Source of the DNA: Actinomarinicola tropica
GTDB lineage: Bacteria > Actinomycetota > Acidimicrobiia > Acidimicrobiales > SKKL01
Direction of reading: 5' to 3'
Assembly (NCBI RefSeq): GCF_009650215.1
Contig: NZ_CP045851.1
Coordinates: forward strand, 1,949,001 to 2,013,000
DNA length: 64,000 nucleotides
Below, piece by piece: positions 28,898 through 38,021 of the stretch; the first letter of the stretch is position 1, and every line of letters starts with the position of its first letter. The notes below the pieces were generated by a model that made no database searches, was not told where the DNA came from, and saw only the letters and a program-made list of their open reading frames with translations. Position numbers and translations under genes: made by a program.

Positions 28898-30422
28898 CGG
28901 GCGCCCGGCCGACGAGCAGGATCGACAGGCCGACGGGCACGTCGGCGCTGCGGAGCACGCGCCGCTCCGCCGTCGCGATCCAGCCGAGGAGCCGGTTGAC
29001 GTGCGGGTGCACGTAGCTGACCTCCTCCTCGTCGCCGCGCACCAGGCGGCGGATCGGGGTCTTGCGGACGACGGCGGCCAGCGGGGTGAGCCACGAGTGG
29101 AAGTACGTGACCCTCTCCACCTCCACGCCGGCGGCGTCCGCGACGTCGCGCAGGCGCGCTGCGGTGTAGCGACGGCGGTGGCCGAGCACCTCGTCGTGGC
29201 GGCTCCACGCCCACTGGTACGCGGGCACGGTGAGGAGGATCAGCCCTCCGGGACGGACGACCCGGCGGTACTCCCGCAGCGCGGCCACATCGTCGTCGAG
29301 GTGCTCGACCACGTCGAGGCTCGTGAGGACGTCGACCGACCCCGACGCCAGCGGCAGCTCGCCCGCCGATCCGCGGACCACGGCCACGCCGGCCGCCTGT
29401 CGGGAGGACGCGAGGGCGGCCGCGTGTCCGTCGAACTCGACACCGATCACCGAGTCGGCGTGGGCGGTGAGCACGGGTAGCGTGCTCCCCGTTCCGCAGC
29501 CGACGTCGCACGCCACGCCCGAGCCGTCATGGCGGCGGCCCAGCTCCAGCTCCAGGAGCCGCTGCTTGGCGCGGAACCACCAGTGGTCCCGCTCGAGGCG
29601 GGACATGATCTCGAACTTCTCGACCGCCATCTGGCCCCCCGCTCCGGGGGCCGGAACCGAGGGCCCGGCACGGCGGATCGCCCGGCGCAGCGCGATCACG
29701 TCGCGGAGCATCGCCGCCCCGTCGCGGAGGGGTCGGACCCGGCTGGCGTCCACGTGCGACCACTCCAGCGGCATCCGGACGATGCGCATGCCGTCGCGCT
29801 CGGCGAGGGCGAGGACCTCGACGTCGAACGCGAAGCCCTCGATGGTGACGGCGCTGAAGATCGTGTGGGCGGCGTCGGCCGTGAAGCCCTTCAGGCCGCA
29901 CTGCGTGTCGAGCTCGGTCGTCAGGCGGAAGGTCCGCAGCACGAGGTTGAACGCCCGCCCTGTGGCCACCCGGTGCCCCGGCTGCGAGTCGGCGATCGTG
30001 CTGTCGGGGTGCGCGCGGCTCGCGAAGACGACGTCGGCCTGCTCGGCGACCAACGTGTCGAAGCAGCGGATGATGTCGTCGACGCCTGCGGAGAGGTCGG
30101 CGTCGGCGAAGACCCGGAGGTGGCCTCGCGCGGCGAGCATCCCGGCGCGCACCGCGGCGCCCTTCCCCCGGTTGAGCGCGGAGCGGATGACCCGGGCGTT
30201 GGCCAGACCGAGCTCGGCGATCTGCTTCTCGGCCAGCTCCGCGGTGCCGTCGGCGCTCCCGTCGTCGACGAGCAGCAGCTCGTGGCCCTCACCGGCGAGC
30301 GGCGAGCCGGCGAGCAGGCGCAGCGTGCCGCCGATCCGCTCCGCCTCGTCGAACATCGGGATCACCAACGAGCGCCGGACCTCGTCCGGATGCGTCGTCG
30401 GAGGTGGAACCATCGGCGGCAT
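28875..30422 (-). CDS. Fused GT2 (polyprenyl-phosphate sugar synthase-like) and SAM methyltransferase
   Basis: 515-residue two-domain protein. Residues about 15-240 are a GT2 of the ALG5/DPG-synthase type: VIPMFDEAERI, LLVDDGSADGTAEL, NRGKGAAVRAGML, VFADADLSAG, DTQCGLKGF. Residues about 270-510 are a class I methyltransferase: ACDVGCGTGSTLPVL, LTSLDVVEHLDDDVA. A proline/glycine linker joins them. The first domain would make a polyprenyl-phosphate sugar; the second would methylate a substrate, perhaps that sugar, though this is inference. It is upstream of and overlaps membrane protein A. A second, unrelated GT2-methyltransferase fusion occurs at 40838-42292. Confidence 0.85.
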   Translation of the reverse strand: MPPMVPPPTTHPDEVRRSLVIPMFDEAERIGGTLRLLAGSPLAGEGHELLLVDDGSADGTAELAEKQIAELGLANARVIRSALNRGKGAAVRAGMLAARGHLRVFADADLSAGVDDIIRCFDTLVAEQADVVFASRAHPDSTIADSQPGHRVATGRAFNLVLRTFRLTTELDTQCGLKGFTADAAHTIFSAVTIEGFAFDVEVLALAERDGMRIVRMPLEWSHVDASRVRPLRDGAAMLRDVIALRRAIRRAGPSVPAPGAGGQMAVEKFEIMSRLERDHWWFRAKQRLLELELGRRHDGSGVACDVGCGTGSTLPVLTAHADSVIGVEFDGHAAALASSRQAAGVAVVRGSAGELPLASGSVDVLTSLDVVEHLDDDVAALREYRRVVRPGGLILLTVPAYQWAWSRHDEVLGHRRRYTAARLRDVADAAGVEVERVTYFHSWLTPLAAVVRKTPIRRLVRGDEEEVSYVHPHVNRLLGWIATAERRVLRSADVPVGLSILLVGRAPGGPRPGD

Positions 30423-30506
30423 CGATCCTTTCCGGGCGACGTCCAGCGGGGCGGTGCGAGGAGCCCCGGCGCCTCGGCGCCCCCGAGCCCGGGCGGGTCG
30501 GTGGCG

Positions 30507-30512
30507 TATAGT
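30507..30512 (+). promoter_or_regulatory. Candidate -10 element before the GT4 gene
   Basis: TATAGT is a near-consensus -10 in an otherwise GC-rich, 128-bp divergent region between the GT2-methyltransferase and GT4 genes. The expected transcription start near 30519 gives a leader of about 32 nt. No convincing -35 at 17 bp. Confidence 0.4.
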
Positions 30513-30550
30513 ACGGACGCCCGTCCGCCGGCTGCAAGAACCCTCCGAGG

Positions 30551-31762
30551 GTGGCTCACCCGCTCGTGCCCGACCAGACGAACCCCACCCGCAGCCGCGA
30601 CGAGACCCTCCGGGACATGGCGGCGACCGCCGACGCGGCAGGGCTGCGACGCATCCACATCGCGACGTTCCGCGATCGCGACCACCCCGAGGCCGGCGGC
30701 TCCGAGGAGCACGCGACGCAGGTGGCCCACCACCTCCACCTGGCCGGCCTGGAGATCGTCCACCACACCGGCGCCGTGCCGGGCGGGCCGGCCGAGCTCG
30801 ATCGCGACGGCGTCCGGGTCGTGCGACGCGGCGGACGCCTCGGCGTCTTCGCCACCACCGTCGTCGACGAGCTGAGCGGACGCCTCGGCCCGCGTGACGG
30901 GCTCGTCGAGGTCTTCCACGGCGTCCCGTTCTTCTCCCCGCTCTGGGCCCGCGGGCCCCGCGTGGCGCTGATCCACCACGTCCACCTGGGCACGTGGCAC
31001 CACCTCCTGCCCTTCCCCGGCGACCGGGTCGGCGACGCGATCGAGCGCCACGTGGTGCCGCTGCTGTACCGGCGGGCCACCGTGGTCACCGCGGCGGCGT
31101 CGGCCCGGGACGAGATCGTCGACGAGCTGCGGCTCCCCGCCCGCAACATCTCCGTGGTCCCCCACGGGATCGACCCGCGCTTCCGTCCCGGCGGCAGCCG
31201 GAGCGCACGCCCCCGGGTCGTGGCCGTGGCGCGGATGATGCCGCAGAAGGGGCTCGCCGACCTGGTGCCGATCCTGGCCGCGGTCCGCCGACGGGTCCCC
31301 GACCTCGAGGCCGTGATCGTCGGCGACGGACCCCAGCGACCGGAGATCGAGCAGCTCCGGCGCGACCACGACGCCGAGGACTGGCTTGAGCTCGCCGGCC
31401 GCGTCGACGACGACGAGCTGGTCGTCCAGTACCAGCAGGCGTGGGTCGCCGTGTCGGCGTCGCACCGGGAGGGCTTCGGCCTCACGCTCACCGAGGCCGC
31501 GGCATGTGGGACGCCGGCGGTCGCGACCCGCATCCCGGGCCACGTGGACGCCATCGCCGAAGGTCGCAGCGGGCGCCTCGCCGAGGGCCCCGACGAGATG
31601 GCCGACGCCCTCGTGTCGATCCTCACCGACCCCGCCGAGCGCGCCGCCCTCAGCCGGGGGGCCCTCGAGTGGGCGTCGTCGTTCACGTGGGCCCACAGCG
31701 CGGCAGGCGTCCTCGACGCCCTCGTGGCCGACGCACGTCGACGCCGCACCCGGCGCCGCTGA
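30551..31762 (+). CDS. GT4-family glycosyltransferase
   Basis: 403-residue GT-B retaining glycosyltransferase, using a nucleotide sugar on the cytoplasmic side. GGSEEHATQVAHHL is the N-terminal acceptor loop; VVAVARMMPQKGLADL, VIVGDGPQ and HREGFGLTLTEAAACGTPAVAT are the C-terminal donor-site motifs, with the EX7E pair of GT4. GTG start; the N-terminal 35 residues before the fold are poorly conserved-looking, so a later start is possible. The AftD-like gene follows after 5 bp. Confidence 0.88.
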   Translation: MAHPLVPDQTNPTRSRDETLRDMAATADAAGLRRIHIATFRDRDHPEAGGSEEHATQVAHHLHLAGLEIVHHTGAVPGGPAELDRDGVRVVRRGGRLGVFATTVVDELSGRLGPRDGLVEVFHGVPFFSPLWARGPRVALIHHVHLGTWHHLLPFPGDRVGDAIERHVVPLLYRRATVVTAAASARDEIVDELRLPARNISVVPHGIDPRFRPGGSRSARPRVVAVARMMPQKGLADLVPILAAVRRRVPDLEAVIVGDGPQRPEIEQLRRDHDAEDWLELAGRVDDDELVVQYQQAWVAVSASHREGFGLTLTEAAACGTPAVATRIPGHVDAIAEGRSGRLAEGPDEMADALVSILTDPAERAALSRGALEWASSFTWAHSAAGVLDALVADARRRRTRRR

Positions 31763-31767
31763 GCCCC

Positions 31768-34700
31768 TTGGAGACCGTCGACCGGACCGTCCGTCGAGCG
31801 TGGCGCGCACGCGGCACCCCGTACGCGGCGCTCGCGCTCCTGTCCTACGTGCCGCTGCTGCTCGCCCGCCCGGGCGTGTTGAACGCCGACACCAAGGGCT
31901 ACCTGTACCTCGATCCCCTCGGCCTGATGGAGCGCGCCCGCTCCCTGTGGGACCCCGTCGTCGGCGGCGGGACGGTCACCCACCAGACGATCGGCTACCT
32001 GTGGCCGATGGGCCCGTTCTACGCCCTGACCGAGGCCGTCGGGCTGCCCGACTGGGTGGCCCAGCGCCTGTGGGTCGGCTCGATCTCGTTCGCCGCGGCG
32101 GCCGGCGCCCTGCACCTCTGGAACCACCTCCTCGGTCGTCGCGGCGTCAACGTCCTCGGCGCCCTCGCCTACGGCCTGTCCCCGTACGTCCTCGGCCACG
32201 TCACCGGCCAGTCGGCGCTCCTCCTCCCCTTCGCCGCCTTCCCGTGGCTCGTCGTGTTCATGGACCGGGCCTGCACCGAGAAGGGGTGGCGCTGGCCGGC
32301 GGCCTACGCCCTCGTCATCGCGACCTGCGGGTCGCTGAACGGCAGCTCGGTGTTCTTCGTCGTGGTCGGCTCGGCGCTCTGGGCGCCCCTGCGTGCCCGC
32401 TCCACGGCCGGCGTCACCCTCCGCGACGCGTTCGTGGCCCTCGTCCGCACCGGCGTGCTCACCCTCGCCACCCAGCTGTGGTGGCTCGTCGGCTACGCCG
32501 TCGGCGGGCGGTACGGGCTCCCCCTGCTCGCCACCACCGAGACGCTCGAGGTGACGTCGGCGACCACCGCGTCGACCGAGGTGCTGCGGGGGCTCGGGTA
32601 CTGGTTCTTCTACGGCACCGACGTCACCGGACCGTGGCTCGAGGGCATCGCCCCGCCGTACATGGAGCACGTCGGCCTGCTCGCCGTCGGCTTCGTCGTG
32701 CCGATCGTGGCCCTGGTCGCCGGGGGCGCCACGGCTTGGGCGCACCGCACGTACTTCGCCACCCTGGCCGCGCTCGGGCTCGTGCTGTCGGTGGGCGCCT
32801 ACTCCGCGGCAGGTCGATCCCCGTTCGGCGCGGCGTTCGCCGCAGGCGCCGACGCGTCGGACCTGCTCTTCAGCCTCCGCAACACCCAGCGCGCCACGCC
32901 GCTGCTCCTCCTCGGGCTGGCCGGCCTGCTCGTCGCCGGCCTCCACGTGCTCGCCGAGCACCGGCCCCGTGGTCGCGTCGTGGTCCACGTCGCGCTCGCC
33001 GTCGCCGTGGTGGCGTCGATCCCCCACCACTGGACGTCGGGCTACATCGCCGAGCGCTTCCACCGGCCCGACGAGCTGCCTGCCCACTGGGTCGATGCCG
33101 CCGACCACCTCGCCGACGGGGAGGGAAGGATCCTCGAGCTGCCCGGCATCGACTTCGCCGCCTACCGCTGGGGCAACACGCTCGACCCGATCACGCCGGG
33201 GCTGGTCGACCGCTCCGTCCTCGCCCGTGAGCTGGTGCCGATGGGATCACCGCCGGGCGTCGACCTGCTGGGGGCGCTCGACCGGTCGATCCAGGAGGGC
33301 ACCTTCGAGCCCGAGGCGCTGGCTCCCGTGGCCCGCCTGCTCGGCGCGTCGGACGTGCTCGTCCGCAGCGACCTGGAGTACGAGCGGTACCGGACCGTCC
33401 GCCCGCGCGTGTTCTGGGACGCGCTGACGCCCACGCCGCCAGGCCTCGGCCCACCGACCACCTTCGGCGACGACCAGGTCAACCGGGCCGACCCCTCCCA
33501 GCCGATGATCGACGAGGTCGAGCTCGGCATCGCACCCGACGCGGCGGAGCCGCCCGCCCTCGCGGTCTTCCCGGTCGAGGACCCCCACGACCTCGTGCGC
33601 GCCGAGCCGACCGCCGGCGGCACGATCCTCGCGGGGGACGGCGAGGGCGTCCTCGCCACGGCCGCGGCCGGCCTCCTCTCCTCCGGACCGCTGCGGTACG
33701 CGGCCGAGGTCACGGACGACCCGGCGGCTCTCGATCTCGCCCTCTCACCCGGCACGCAGGTGGTCCTGACCGACACCAACCGTCTCCGCGGCCACCGCTG
33801 GTACTCGCTGCGCGAGAACCTCGGCGCCGTCGAGGTGCCGGGCCAGCCCGCGCTCGAGGACGATCCCGGCGACGCGCGCATCCCCCCGGTGACCGATCCG
33901 GACCCGTCCTCCCAGACCGTCGCCGAGCACCGGGGTGCGGCGCGCGTGTGGGCCACCGCGTACGGCAACCCGATCACGATGACGCCCGAGAACCGGGCGG
34001 TGCTGGCGTTCGACGGCGACGAGCGCACGGCGTGGACGGTCGAGACCGGCCAGTGGGACGACCCGGTCGTCCTCGGCATCGAGCTCGACCAGGCCGTCGC
34101 CGTCCCGGCCGTCCACCTGCGCCAGGCCGTCGGCCGTCCGGGCATGCGCGCGGTGGAGGAGGTCGAGATCCGACTCGACGGCGGACGTGCCCTGCGGGTG
34201 GCGCTCGACGAGCGCTCGCTCGAGCCCGGGGGCCAGCCGGTGCCGCTCGACGGCGACCCCGTCACCACGGTCGAGGTGGAGGTGCTCCGGTCGGAGCCCG
34301 GCGACGGCCCGACCGGCTTCAGCGAGGTGCGCATCCCCGACGTGCGGGTCGAGGAGGTCCTGCACCTCCCCACCGACCTGGTCGACGCGGTCGGCCCCGG
34401 GCTCGTCGACCACCCGCTCGCGATCGTCCTGACCCGCCACCGGGTCAACCCGGCCGAGGTGGTCCGCAGCGACCCCGAGCTGGCGATGAGCCGGGCGTTC
34501 ACCCTCCCCGCGGCCGGGACGTTCGACGTCTCCGGCACGGCGCGCCTCTCCGCGACCGCACCGGAGCCGACGATCGATCGCACCCTCGGGATCGCCGGCG
34601 CCGCGGACGGCGGCGTCGACGCGACCTCGACGGCCCGACTCGCGGGCGACCTCCGCCACCGCGCCGTGTCCGCCGTCGACGACGACCTCACGACGGCGTG

Positions 34701-36051
34701 GCAGACCACGTTCGGCGACCCGCGCGGCGCCACGATCGAGGTCGCCTCCCCCACCACCTTCACGCTCGACGCCCTGACGCTGGACGTCGTCGCCGACGGG
34801 CGCCACAGCCTCCCTCGCACCCTCGAGGTGCGCGTCGACGGGCAGGGCCCGGTCGTCGTCGAGGTCCCGCCCGTCGCCGAGTCGACCGAGCCCGGAGCGA
34901 CGACCCAGGTGGTGGTGCCGCTCGGGACCACCGTCGAGGGGTCGACCCTGCGCCTGACGGTGGTCGAGATCGACGAGCGCTCGACCCGCGACTGGTACAC
35001 GGGTACGCCGGTCACGCTGCCGGTGGGTCTGGCGGAGATCGAGGTCCCCGGTGCCGAGGTCACCGATCCCGTCCTCGACGAGTCCTGCCGGGCGGACCTG
35101 CTGTCGATCGACGGCACCCCGGTCCCCCTCCGGGTCGTCGGCACCGCCGCCGATGCCGTCGACCGCGCCGGGCTCGACGTCGAGCTGTGCGGCGACCCTG
35201 TCACGCTGGCCGCTGGCGAGCACGTCGTGCGCACGGCGCCGGGTGCGGACACGGCGATCGACCTCGACCGGGTGGTGCTCGAGCTCGCCGGTCCCGCGGC
35301 GTCCGCAGCGGTCCCCGCCCCGGATGCGCCGGCCACGGTCGAGTGGACGCGCCCGTCGGCCACCGCGATCGACGCCACGGTGGTGCCCGAGGGCGACGAG
35401 CCGTTCTGGCTCGTGGTGTCGGAGAGCTGGAACGAGGGGTGGACCGCGACGGCGGACGGCGAGGACCTCGGCGAGCCGGCGATCCACGACGCCTTCGGCA
35501 TGGGGTGGGTCATCGAGCCCGGCGACGGGCCGATCGACGTCGAGCTGCGGTGGGCCCCCCAGCGCACGGTGGACATCGGGCTCGCGGCCTCGGCCCTCGC
35601 CGCCGTCGCGTGCCTCGCGCTCGTCGTGTTCGGTCGGCGGCGGCCCCAGCCGCCACGAGCGGCGCCGACTCTCGTGCGCGACGCGACCTGGTCGCCGCTC
35701 GCGGCACCGGCCGCCCTGGTGGCCGGCGCTCTCCTGGTCCACCCGCTGGCCGGCCTGGTGCTGGGCCTCGTCGTCGGCGCGGGCGTCCTCTGGCCGCGGG
35801 CGCGGCCGGCGGTGCGCCTCCTGCCCGCCATCGCCGTGGCCCTCGCCGCGGCCTACGTCGTCGTCTCGCAGCTCCGGTGGGGCCACCCCGCCGACTTCCG
35901 CTGGCCGGAGCACTTCCTCCGGGTGCACCACCTCGCGCTCGCCGGGCCGGTCCTCCTGGCGGTGCTCGCCTGGTTCGACGCGCCCGCTCAGTCCGGCAGC
36001 CAGGTCGAGCCGTCGGAGCCCTCGACGCGGCCCGACGAGGGCAGCGAGTAG
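31768..36051 (+). CDS. aftD: AftD-like alpha-(1->3)-arabinofuranosyltransferase
   Basis: 1427 residues, the size of mycobacterial AftD. GVLNADTKGYLYLDPLGLM and TIGYLWPMGPFYALTE match the AftD/DUF3367 N-terminal loops (acidic residues of the GT-C site). About ten helices span residues 25-480. A soluble region follows with two discoidin/F5-8C-like segments (AVLAFDGDERTAWTVETG near 740; AVSAVDDDLTTAWQTTFGD near 965). The C-terminus has a beta domain, three to four helices, and an acidic tail. AftD adds branching arabinofuranose in mycobacterial arabinan. TTG is the only reasonable start after the GT4 stop. Overlaps the acyltransferase 3' end by 64 bp. Confidence 0.85.
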   Translation: METVDRTVRRAWRARGTPYAALALLSYVPLLLARPGVLNADTKGYLYLDPLGLMERARSLWDPVVGGGTVTHQTIGYLWPMGPFYALTEAVGLPDWVAQRLWVGSISFAAAAGALHLWNHLLGRRGVNVLGALAYGLSPYVLGHVTGQSALLLPFAAFPWLVVFMDRACTEKGWRWPAAYALVIATCGSLNGSSVFFVVVGSALWAPLRARSTAGVTLRDAFVALVRTGVLTLATQLWWLVGYAVGGRYGLPLLATTETLEVTSATTASTEVLRGLGYWFFYGTDVTGPWLEGIAPPYMEHVGLLAVGFVVPIVALVAGGATAWAHRTYFATLAALGLVLSVGAYSAAGRSPFGAAFAAGADASDLLFSLRNTQRATPLLLLGLAGLLVAGLHVLAEHRPRGRVVVHVALAVAVVASIPHHWTSGYIAERFHRPDELPAHWVDAADHLADGEGRILELPGIDFAAYRWGNTLDPITPGLVDRSVLARELVPMGSPPGVDLLGALDRSIQEGTFEPEALAPVARLLGASDVLVRSDLEYERYRTVRPRVFWDALTPTPPGLGPPTTFGDDQVNRADPSQPMIDEVELGIAPDAAEPPALAVFPVEDPHDLVRAEPTAGGTILAGDGEGVLATAAAGLLSSGPLRYAAEVTDDPAALDLALSPGTQVVLTDTNRLRGHRWYSLRENLGAVEVPGQPALEDDPGDARIPPVTDPDPSSQTVAEHRGAARVWATAYGNPITMTPENRAVLAFDGDERTAWTVETGQWDDPVVLGIELDQAVAVPAVHLRQAVGRPGMRAVEEVEIRLDGGRALRVALDERSLEPGGQPVPLDGDPVTTVEVEVLRSEPGDGPTGFSEVRIPDVRVEEVLHLPTDLVDAVGPGLVDHPLAIVLTRHRVNPAEVVRSDPELAMSRAFTLPAAGTFDVSGTARLSATAPEPTIDRTLGIAGAADGGVDATSTARLAGDLRHRAVSAVDDDLTTAWQTTFGDPRGATIEVASPTTFTLDALTLDVVADGRHSLPRTLEVRVDGQGPVVVEVPPVAESTEPGATTQVVVPLGTTVEGSTLRLTVVEIDERSTRDWYTGTPVTLPVGLAEIEVPGAEVTDPVLDESCRADLLSIDGTPVPLRVVGTAADAVDRAGLDVELCGDPVTLAAGEHVVRTAPGADTAIDLDRVVLELAGPAASAAVPAPDAPATVEWTRPSATAIDATVVPEGDEPFWLVVSESWNEGWTATADGEDLGEPAIHDAFGMGWVIEPGDGPIDVELRWAPQRTVDIGLAASALAAVACLALVVFGRRRPQPPRAAPTLVRDATWSPLAAPAALVAGALLVHPLAGLVLGLVVGAGVLWPRARPAVRLLPAIAVALAAAYVVVSQLRWGHPADFRWPEHFLRVHHLALAGPVLLAVLAWFDAPAQSGSQVEPSEPSTRPDEGSE

Positions 36052-38021
36052 CCCGCGAGTCGCAGCAGCTCCGGGCCCAGCCAGCGCGACACCGACAGGG
36101 CACCGTCGTCGTCGAAGTGGACGCCGTCGGGGCGCAGGTCGGTGTCGAACACGCCGCCGGGCCGGTGCTCCATGTGCCCGGCGAGATCGACGACGCCGAC
36201 GTCCTCGTGATCGGCGACGACGCCGGCCACCAGGTCGTTGACGTGGTCGAGCCGCCGGGGCGTGTCCTCGTCCTCGGCGCTCGGATCGACGCCCGGGTAG
36301 TTCGCCAGCGTGAAGTGGGGGTACGTGAGCCAGGCCACCGTCGCCCCGCCCGCCGTCAGCACCTCGGCGGCGAGGTCGACGTCCCGGCGCAGCGCGGCGT
36401 CGAACGTCGGGTCGCCCGCCCACCGCCACTCGTCGCCCGGCTCGAGGCGGTGGTCGCCGGCGTCCCACGCGCCGACGAGCACGACCACCAGGTCGGGCCG
36501 GAAGGTCTCGATCCGATCGGCGTAGAGGGTCGGCCAGCTCGTGCAGCCCTCGGGGGTCGCGCCCGCGCCGCCCACCGAGCGCACCTCGACGCTGCGGACG
36601 ATGCCGCATCCCGGCGTCCCGGTGTTCCAGACCACGAAGGCCCCCGTCTCGGCCGCCCAGGCGTCGAGCCCGAAGCCGAGCGAGCGCGACACCGAGTCGC
36701 CCACGACGAGGAGGCGCAGCGGCCGGTCGAGGATCGCCGGCACCTCGGGGCCGCCCTCCGCCGCCGCCGGTGCGACGCTGGCCGGCGGCGCCTCGAACGC
36801 CTCCGGCGGGACGCTCGGCGGGGGCGGTGCGCTGGTCTCGGCCCACCGGGGCGGCGCCACCGCCGTCGACCCGACGACGAGGGCCCCGACGACGACGAGA
36901 GCCGGCAGGGCGGCCAGCGGCAGCAGCCGCGGGACGGCCAGCTGCGGCAACCGGCGGATCGGCTGCTCGATCCAGCGGTACGAGACGAGGGCGGCGACCA
37001 GCGTGGCGCCGAGCCGCAGGGCGAGCAGCGGCGGCCCCTCCAGGCCGGTGCGGCCCTCGTCGAGCCAGAGGAACAGGGGCCAGTGGTAGAGGTAGACGCC
37101 GTAGGAGATCCGGCCGAGCCCGGCGAGCGGCGACCACGAGAGCAGCCGCGCCGGGCCCACGCCGCGCACCACGGCGAGCACGACCACCAGGGTCAGGAAC
37201 GGGTGCAGCGGGAGGGCGAACCGGTAGACCCAGAGGTCGGCGGCGGTCGCGGTCGCCCACATCGCCCCCATGGCGGCGATCGCCGGCCAGCTCGCCAGGC
37301 CGAGGAGCCGTGTGCCGCGCTCCGAGAGCGCGGAGCGCACCGACAGACCGCCGAGGACCGCCGCGGCGGCCGCGCCCCAGAGGATCTCGGCCGCTCGGGT
37401 GTGGGTGCCGTAGTAGGCCTGCGTGAGGTGCCCCGCCCCCGCGATCGCGACCATCAGCAGCGTCGACACCACCGCGAGCAGCGCCAGGACCGATCCGACC
37501 GCCTCCCGGCGGCGGGCCAGGTGCAGCACGCCGACGACGACGAGCGGCAGGAGCAGGTAGGCCTGCTCCTCGATGGCGAGGCTCCAGAAGTGGAGGACCG
37601 GGCTCGGCTCGGCGAAGAGGTCGGCGTAGGAGCGCTCGTCGAGGACGAACCGCCAGTTCGCGACCTGGGCCAGGGCGGCGAGGATGTCGCCCCGCAGATC
37701 GAGGCGACCCACGGGGGCGCTGACCGTGAGGCCGAAGGCGGCGATGCCCACGAGGCAGACCAGCGATGCCGGCAGGAGGCGCCGCACGCGTCGACCCCAG
37801 AAGGCGCGCAGGTCGATGCGGTGGTGCTGATCCCACTCGTCGAGCAGGAGGCCCGCGATCAGGAAGCCGGAGAGGGTGAAGAAGGCCGAGACGCCGAGGA
37901 ACCCGCCGGGCATCCAGGTGAGCCCGGCGTGGAACGCCAGGACGCCGAGGACGGCGACGCCACGCAGGCCGTCGAGCGCTGCGACGCGCCCGGCTGCCCT
38001 AGATTCGGCGCCATGAACCAC
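35988..38021 (-). CDS. Acyltransferase-3 with C-terminal SGNH domain (OafA-like)
   Basis: 677 residues. The N-terminal AT3 domain (about 10-345, ten helices) has ALDGLRGVAVLGVLAFHAG, with the R...H motif, and HFWSLAIEEQAYLLLP. After a Pro/Ala-rich linker, a periplasmic SGNH domain has LLVVGDSVSRSLG (block I Ser) and DGVHFDDDGA (block V Asp-His). In OafA-type proteins the membrane domain brings acyl groups across and the SGNH domain O-acylates a glycan. The GTG start is chosen for GAGGAGG eight bases upstream, which lies inside the divergent hydrolase gene. Overlaps AftD by 64 bp. Confidence 0.88.
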   Translation of the reverse strand: MVHGAESRAAGRVAALDGLRGVAVLGVLAFHAGLTWMPGGFLGVSAFFTLSGFLIAGLLLDEWDQHHRIDLRAFWGRRVRRLLPASLVCLVGIAAFGLTVSAPVGRLDLRGDILAALAQVANWRFVLDERSYADLFAEPSPVLHFWSLAIEEQAYLLLPLVVVGVLHLARRREAVGSVLALLAVVSTLLMVAIAGAGHLTQAYYGTHTRAAEILWGAAAAAVLGGLSVRSALSERGTRLLGLASWPAIAAMGAMWATATAADLWVYRFALPLHPFLTLVVVLAVVRGVGPARLLSWSPLAGLGRISYGVYLYHWPLFLWLDEGRTGLEGPPLLALRLGATLVAALVSYRWIEQPIRRLPQLAVPRLLPLAALPALVVVGALVVGSTAVAPPRWAETSAPPPPSVPPEAFEAPPASVAPAAAEGGPEVPAILDRPLRLLVVGDSVSRSLGFGLDAWAAETGAFVVWNTGTPGCGIVRSVEVRSVGGAGATPEGCTSWPTLYADRIETFRPDLVVVLVGAWDAGDHRLEPGDEWRWAGDPTFDAALRRDVDLAAEVLTAGGATVAWLTYPHFTLANYPGVDPSAEDEDTPRRLDHVNDLVAGVVADHEDVGVVDLAGHMEHRPGGVFDTDLRPDGVHFDDDGALSVSRWLGPELLRLAGYSLPSSGRVEGSDGSTWLPD

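Noticed and set aside
33162-37836. Very long open frames antisense to AftD and the acyltransferase
   Set aside because: They are low-complexity Arg/Pro/Ser-rich translations produced by high GC and match no domain, whereas the opposite strand has clear GT-C and AT3 motifs.
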